Both the position numbers and the translations under genes were made by a program. Of a DNA stretch of 64,000 nucleotides, positions 59,040-64,000 are shown piece by piece (within the stretch, counting starts at the first letter, position 1; every line of letters starts with the position of its first letter). Location: NCBI GenBank assembly GCA_050084985.1, contig JBITNC010000001.1, forward strand, positions 3,534,001 to 3,598,000, given 5' to 3'. Source of the stretch: Nageia nagi. Lineage: Eukaryota > Pinophyta. The notes below the pieces were generated by a model, which worked only from the letters and a program-made list of their open reading frames with translations, searched no databases and was not told where the DNA came from.

Positions 59040-59750
59040 GGTTAGTAAACCCCAAGATTGAAGTGGCAATATGAAATAAGAAGTTCTAAAACTATATAAA
59101 GCTAGTATCATATATCCTATTAAACATTCTACATGGGTGGCAAACTTAGTCCCAGTTAGAAAGAAAAATGGAGAGATTCAACTGTGTGTGGATTTTAGAG
59201 GTTTAAATAGAGTCTCATTAAAATATCATTATCCTCTACCACCTATGAAACAAATATTAAATATTGTGGTTGGAGCAGAAAGATTCTCGCTACAAGATGG
59301 TTTTTTCGGGGTATAACCAACTTTGGGTAAAAAATGAAGATCAATTCAAAATGACTTTTACAACCAAATGGGGAACATTTTCTTTCCAAAGAATGCCTTT
59401 TGGATTATCAAATGTAGGAGCAATCTTCCAAAGAGATATGGACTATACTTTTGAAGGAATGGTAAATAAAAGTATGCTAGTATACTTGGATGATATCACT
59501 ATTTTCTCTCATGCTAGGAGTTCCCATGTATAGCATCTAGAGCAGGCTTTTATCAAATGCAGAAGGTATGAAATTTCCTTAAATTCAAAAAGTCTATTTT
59601 TGTAGTAGATGAGGGAAAGCTTCTTGGACATGTCATTTCAAAAGAAGGTTGGGCTATTGATTTGGATAGGGTAAAAGTAATAAACAAATTATGTTTTCCT
59701 TCGAACAAAAAGGCTTTACAATCTTTTCTAGGATAGATTAACTTTGTAAG
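59040..59750 (+). pseudogene. Reverse transcriptase of G
   Basis: STWVANLVPVRKKNGEIQLC then VDFRGLNRVSLKYHYPLPPM (59127-59250), FSLQDGFFGYNQLWVKNEDQ, KMTFTTKWGTFSFQRMPFGL, and the catalytic SMLVYLDDITIFS (59470-59510). The thumb follows (LLGHVISKEGWAID, FPSNKKALQSFLG) after a frameshift near 59585. Several stops; the catalytic YLDD box is intact. Confidence 0.85.
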
Positions 59751-60318
59751 AAGATTCATTCAATATTTTTCAAGCATTGGTAAGCCTATTACTCTCATGT
59801 TAAAGAAAAATGCAATGTTCAAATGGACTAAAGAAGGAAAATAAGCATTTCAAGGAGTCAAGTTTGCAATAACTAGGGCACCTATCTTAAGGAACCTAGA
59901 TTTTAGCAAAGAATTCATTTTGTATGCGTATGGCTCTAATTCGAGCATTGTAGCTATCCTAACATAGAAATTTGAAAAGAATGAGGAATTTCCTATTGCA
60001 TTTTTCAATCAAACTATGAATAAATGTGAGGAGAAGTATAGTTTTTTGGAAAAATAGGTCCTAGCAATACTAAAGTATTTAGGAAAGTTGAAACATTATA
60101 TAGATTAGAGTAGAGTCTTGGTCTTAACTATACATCTTGATGTTAGATCTTATATAATGCAAAGAGAAATTGGGGAAGGGAGACCTAGATGGATTTATAA
60201 AATTTTAAGATATGATATGAAAATCAGACCTACTAAACTCATAAGGGGAAAGGTCCTTTATAAGCAATTAGCCAAAGACGTTGTAGAAGGAAAAGATAGT
60301 GTGTATTTCATCAAATAA
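59751..60318 (+). pseudogene. Gypsy RNase H of G, catalytic site degraded
   Basis: FVRRFIQYFSSIGKPITLM, then ILYAYGSNSSIVAIL where active copies have a DAS-type catalytic Asp, then IAFFNQTMNKCEEKYSFLEK and LAILKYLGKLKHYI. Loss of the Asp may be decay of this copy or tolerance because the element carries the second RNase H. Confidence 0.7.
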
Positions 60319-60342
60319 GTAATTCTAGATGAGGAACTAGGT

Positions 60343-61628
60343 ATGGAGGAAAATGATTGGATGTGCCAATTAAATAGGTATTTCAAATTTGGTAAACTCC
60401 CCATGCATTTGAACATATCACAAAAGAGAAGATTTAAAATCCATGCCCAAAATTATACAAAAATTGACCAAATGCTTTATAGAAGAAATCATGATGGAGT
60501 ATTGTTGAGGTGTATACCTTCATATAATATAGCAAAAGTGATCGAAGAATTTTATTTTGAGGTATCCAAAGGTCATTATTCTGGTTATACAATGATGGGT
60601 ATAATAATTCAAGTAGGTTATTACTGGTCCACTATGTTCAGAGATGCTTTTATGAAGGTTCAAAGTTGTGAGAAACATTAAAGGTTTATAGGTTGGAAGA
60701 GAAAGGTGGCTTAATCATTATAACAAATTTAGGTGGAAGAACCTTTCTAATAGTGAGGATTAGAATTTATTGGAATTATTAATTCAAATTCCTTAATCAA
60801 GCATAAATTCATTATCACCACCATCGATTATTTCACCAGATGAGCCAAAGCAGAAGTCGTGAAAGAAGAAAATAAGAAAATTATTCTAAAATTCATTGAA
60901 AAGCTGACTACTAGTATGGAATTATTCAAACAATCATTTTTGATAATAGATTGGCATTTGTAGGGATAGATATGACCAATTTTGCTATGAGATACAAGAT
61001 CTACTGGAATACTTCCTCAAATTACTATCCATAGGGTAATGGGCTGGTTGAATCGACAAATAAGAATTTGTTAAGGATCCTTAAGAGAAGCATAGAGGAT
61101 AATCCTTGAACCTAGCATGAGAAGCTGAATTGGGCATTATGGGTAGATAGAATCACTATAAAGTTGGCTATCAAAACTAGTCCATATGCATTAGTATACA
61201 AGAAAAGGGATTTATTGCCAAGTCATATAGAGCTTCCTGCTTTGATAATACTTCAAAAATATTATAAAAGATTTGAACCACTTCAAGTATAGATGAATGA
61301 ACTATTACATTTGGAAGAATCCTAGAATAAGGCTTATCTAGATTTATAAAAGAGAAATGAAGTTGTAAAGAAGTGGTTTGATACCCAAAAAGCTTCTGCA
61401 GACACCTTTAAAGAAAGAGATCATATTTTAAAATGGGATGAAGATAGAGCCAAACCTAGAAAGCATAAGAAGTTCGAGTCTTTGTTGTTAGGACCATACA
61501 TCATAGCCAATGGCATTGGGAGAAATGCTTTCAAAATAGCCAAATTAAATGGGTGGAAGCTATTAATTTCAGTAAATAGGTAGCATTTGAAACATTATAA
61601 GCCTGCATGGGTGGGAGAATGCTTTTAA
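60343..61628 (+). pseudogene. Integrase of G
   Basis: The H2C2 zinc region is at 60545-60680 (GHYSGYTMMGIIIQVGYYW, VQSCEKH where CxxC is expected). The core has HKFIITTIDYFTR, YGIIQTIIFDNRLAF (first and second Asp) and NGLVESTNKNLLRILKR (Glu). The C-terminal part has KFESLLLGPYIIANGIGRNA and HLKHYKPAWVGECF with a stop at 61626-61628. No chromodomain. Stops and frameshifts throughout. Confidence 0.8.
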
Positions 61629-61639
61629 AAGAGAATTTA

Positions 61640-62030
61640 CTACCCTTGTAAATATTGTAAATATGATGTGTTTTGCATTTAATTTCCAAAGTAGCAGTAC
61701 ATTTTTGTTCAATGATAATATTAATGACTTAAGGCATTTTTAGCATCTTTAGAATTAGAGTTCCCAAGAAAAGCCTAGGAGCATCAAATCAGTTATTAAT
61801 GAAAATGACTCAACAGTTATGTCACATGATTGAAAAAATAAATACAAGGCATGGGAATTTAAGAATAAAAGTAGTGAAGATGATGCATTTCAAAACATAC
61901 AAACTCTATAACTTTCGAAGAGTAGTAGTTATCTGAATTTCTAGTCTTCAATAGAGCCAAGAAATACAGAGCATCATTCAGAATCATTAAGTCAAAGCAA
62001 AGTATACTTGGAAGCTTAGTCTAAGAGGAA
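61640..62030 (+). other. Spacer between pol and the accessory ORF of G
   Basis: Non-coding, AT-rich. A TATA-like AATAAATACAAGG near 61837 lies about 195 bp before the ORF ATG. No palindrome array of the A-D type and no clear LTR start or polypurine tract were found. Confidence 0.35.
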
Positions 62031-64000
62031 TATGGTGCAAACTCCAGGAAGGGTAGTTAAAAAGGTTATGGATTCAATAGAGTTGCTATGAGACACTAAA
62101 ATAACCACTCACAACAAGAATCCAAAGGGCATCGTAGAAGGTAAGTGTCCTATTTTTGGATTTAGTCATATCACTCACACACTAATGGGGTTAGGGCTCA
62201 TGTATTTTATTCCTCGTAGATGTTTCCCAATACTAGAGTTGATAGAGCTAATCAAAGGGGCATTTGATCCTACAATGAGGGTTGTAAGAAACTTATAGGG
62301 AAGGGTAGTTCTCATCCTAAACCCCACATCTGTAGCTAGCACTTTTAATCCACTTGCCCCATTCTCTCCCCTATCTTGATAAATTGGGACATAAATCCAA
62401 GCTCAAATATGAGAATGAACATCCTATCTTAGCTCAACAGGAATGTGGATGATGTTATAAATTTCTTAGAAGTTCCACATTCTAAATTGTTGTTATCTAA
62501 TTTCTCCTTGCATCTGTAATTGTTGTTATCTATGTTGTTAGTAGTAGTAAGGGAGAAGTCGGATAAATATATCTCACTGGCAAAGCTTGCCATAGCGTAC
62601 CAGATCTCTCACCCAAATACTCCCACCATTTATGATTGGGTTGTTGCTATTTTAGATAGGATTTTAGAATAATTACAAGAAATTGATTAAGTATCTAACT
62701 TTGCATATGCATCATATATTGTTTGGTTGGTAATTCATCAAAATTCAGGATTCTTAAAAAAATTGACCTTAATTAAGGATGAAGGAAATGGGTCCCCTAG
62801 GTCTATGGATAAATGGAATGAGGAAGTAAGGTCATCAATCAATTACTATAGCTTTGTGGAAAACTTTTTAGTTCCAACCATGAGTCTATTTGCTCTTGAA
62901 ATTCCAAGGCTATCGAAAGCATCAAAATTGTATCTTCGAATGCCTCATGGTGAGATTGGAGATTGGTTCTTTGTTAAGGAAGGAACATTCATTAGACTTT
63001 ATGGTTTTATGGGCACCCCTTTCTTATTTCGTATACATGTCACTGATTGGATCTTTAGTATAGAGTATGGAAGGCAAATAGACTATGTAGATGCAAAATA
63101 TGGAGTTATGGCTAAGAAGAGATTGGTTTATGCTCTACCTCACAAGGTGCATGACATGGTACTCCAATGTAGAGGAGGGGGTGACCAACTAAAGGAGAAG
63201 CTACTCAGGTTGAAGTTGATAAGGATCAATCAATATCAGTTATATGATCTGAAAGATGTGTTTGGTAAAAGGTTGAAAAATCAACCCAATCCTCCTAGCT
63301 TTAAAGTGAAAGCCAAACCAGAGCTGGACCAGTGGAGAAATCCAAAAGAGAAGGATATACCAATGCCCATGTCTTTGATTTATAAAGATTTACTACCATT
63401 ATGGATGAGTTTTAATGAAAATAAGGTAGTTTATAATCCAAGGATTGACTCAATTTCCAAAAAAGCTTTGGCTACATTGAGAAGGTTTAAGTGGAGCAAA
63501 GAGAAAATTGATGCATTTAACCAATACCAAATTGAATCGAGGAATAAATTCATTCCCTTGAGTCTAACCTTAATGATGTGTTTAAGGATATGTAGGAGAT
63601 GGAACACCCTTCAGATGTCCCTGTTGAAGAGTATCCTAAAAGTGATGATGAAGAAGAAAAAGATCAGCCAGAAGCCCAAGGAATTAGCCAAGAAGAGCAA
63701 GCTAAAGAAGAGGTTAGAGAAGCTACCTTCAAAGCTATATAAGAGACATCAAAAGGGAAATAAGTGTATATGGTTAAGAGGAAAGCTCAGAAGGCCCCCC
63801 TTTCACCTAAGAAGAAGAGGAAGGCACCTGCTCTAATAGGTACACTTTCTTTTTCTCCTTCTTCTACTTCTCTTTCAGATACCTCTAGTTTAAACCCTAT
63901 CATACCAATTTATATTCAAGTTGTCTCACCCATTTCTACTCAAGCCCCCCTTTCTATAGTTGTGATGACCTCTCTTACACCCACCACACAACCAATTTTG
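62031..64000 (+). pseudogene. Accessory ORF of G (continues beyond window)
   Basis: Likely start MVQTPGRVVKK at 62031. PTMRVVRNL then GRVVLILNPTSVASTFNPLA (62270-62355) align with the DFSP/DFRP block of D and C. The frame 62727-63836 is open for 369 codons with GTFIRLYGFMGTPFLFRIHV, the counterpart of YSYIRIHGSVVQPYRLP in C and HTYLQVYGSKVRPYLLARYA in D. After a frameshift near 63560 an acidic region (YPKSDDEEEKDQPEAQ) and a strong nuclear-signal-like SPKKKRKAPA (63807-63836) follow, then a Ser/Thr/Pro-rich tail. Same protein family, here directly behind gag-pol. Function unknown. Confidence 0.7.

Overview
This looks like nuclear DNA of a large-genome seed plant, most likely a gymnosperm. That is an inference from AT-rich sequence, densely nested LTR retrotransposons, a host gene whose exons are far apart, and the absence of compact genes. 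No bacterial, organellar or viral gene set is visible. Nearly everything is transposon-derived. The one clear host gene is the 5' part of a folylpolyglutamate synthase (FPGS) gene on the minus strand at 36885-40091: three exons with matching intron phases, the last ending inside the ATP-binding motif. No later exon was found between 1 and 36884, so the left half of the window is either one very long intron or the gene is truncated.

Left part (1-33700), a nest of elements. F (1-1922, minus) is a Ty3/gypsy element with an open gag frame, the only retrotransposon ORF here without a visible stop. It sits at the end of an older gypsy pol gene (1923-2023). D, A, B and C are four members of one unusual LTR-like family (ends TGTTG...CAACA, 5-bp target duplications). 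A (3771-6372) lies inside D (from 2116). B (18239-20424) and C (21548-27492) both lie inside E, a minus-strand gypsy derivative (16761-30450) that keeps gag and protease but lacks RT and integrase. E itself sits in a LINE remnant. A small LTR element (H, 31907-33682) and tRNA-derived SINEs follow.

The most interesting signal is the A/B/C/D family. Each copy carries, in order, two terminal stem-loops, 7-12 inverted-repeat units built on CGCATG...CATGCG, and an LTR-type regulatory block with a TATA box. In the long copies C and D there is, between array and regulatory block, a roughly 1,060-1,090-codon ORF behind its own TATA box. The same ORF family reappears directly downstream of pol in element G (61640-64000). 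I read this as a retrotransposon lineage whose LTR has absorbed an accessory gene with its own promoter and a palindrome array. A and B lost the gene by separate internal deletions.

Right part (40100-64000). A degraded hAT transposase (about 42257-50915, minus) is split by a CACTA-type element (43723-48481, 3-bp duplication GTT) that carries PPR-DYW gene fragments, including a tandem array of one PPR sub-motif. After unresolved AT-rich DNA comes G (about 53.7-64 kb, plus), a decayed Tat-like gypsy element with order gag, protease, archaeal-type RNase H, RT, gypsy RNase H, integrase, accessory ORF; the RNase H before RT is unusual.
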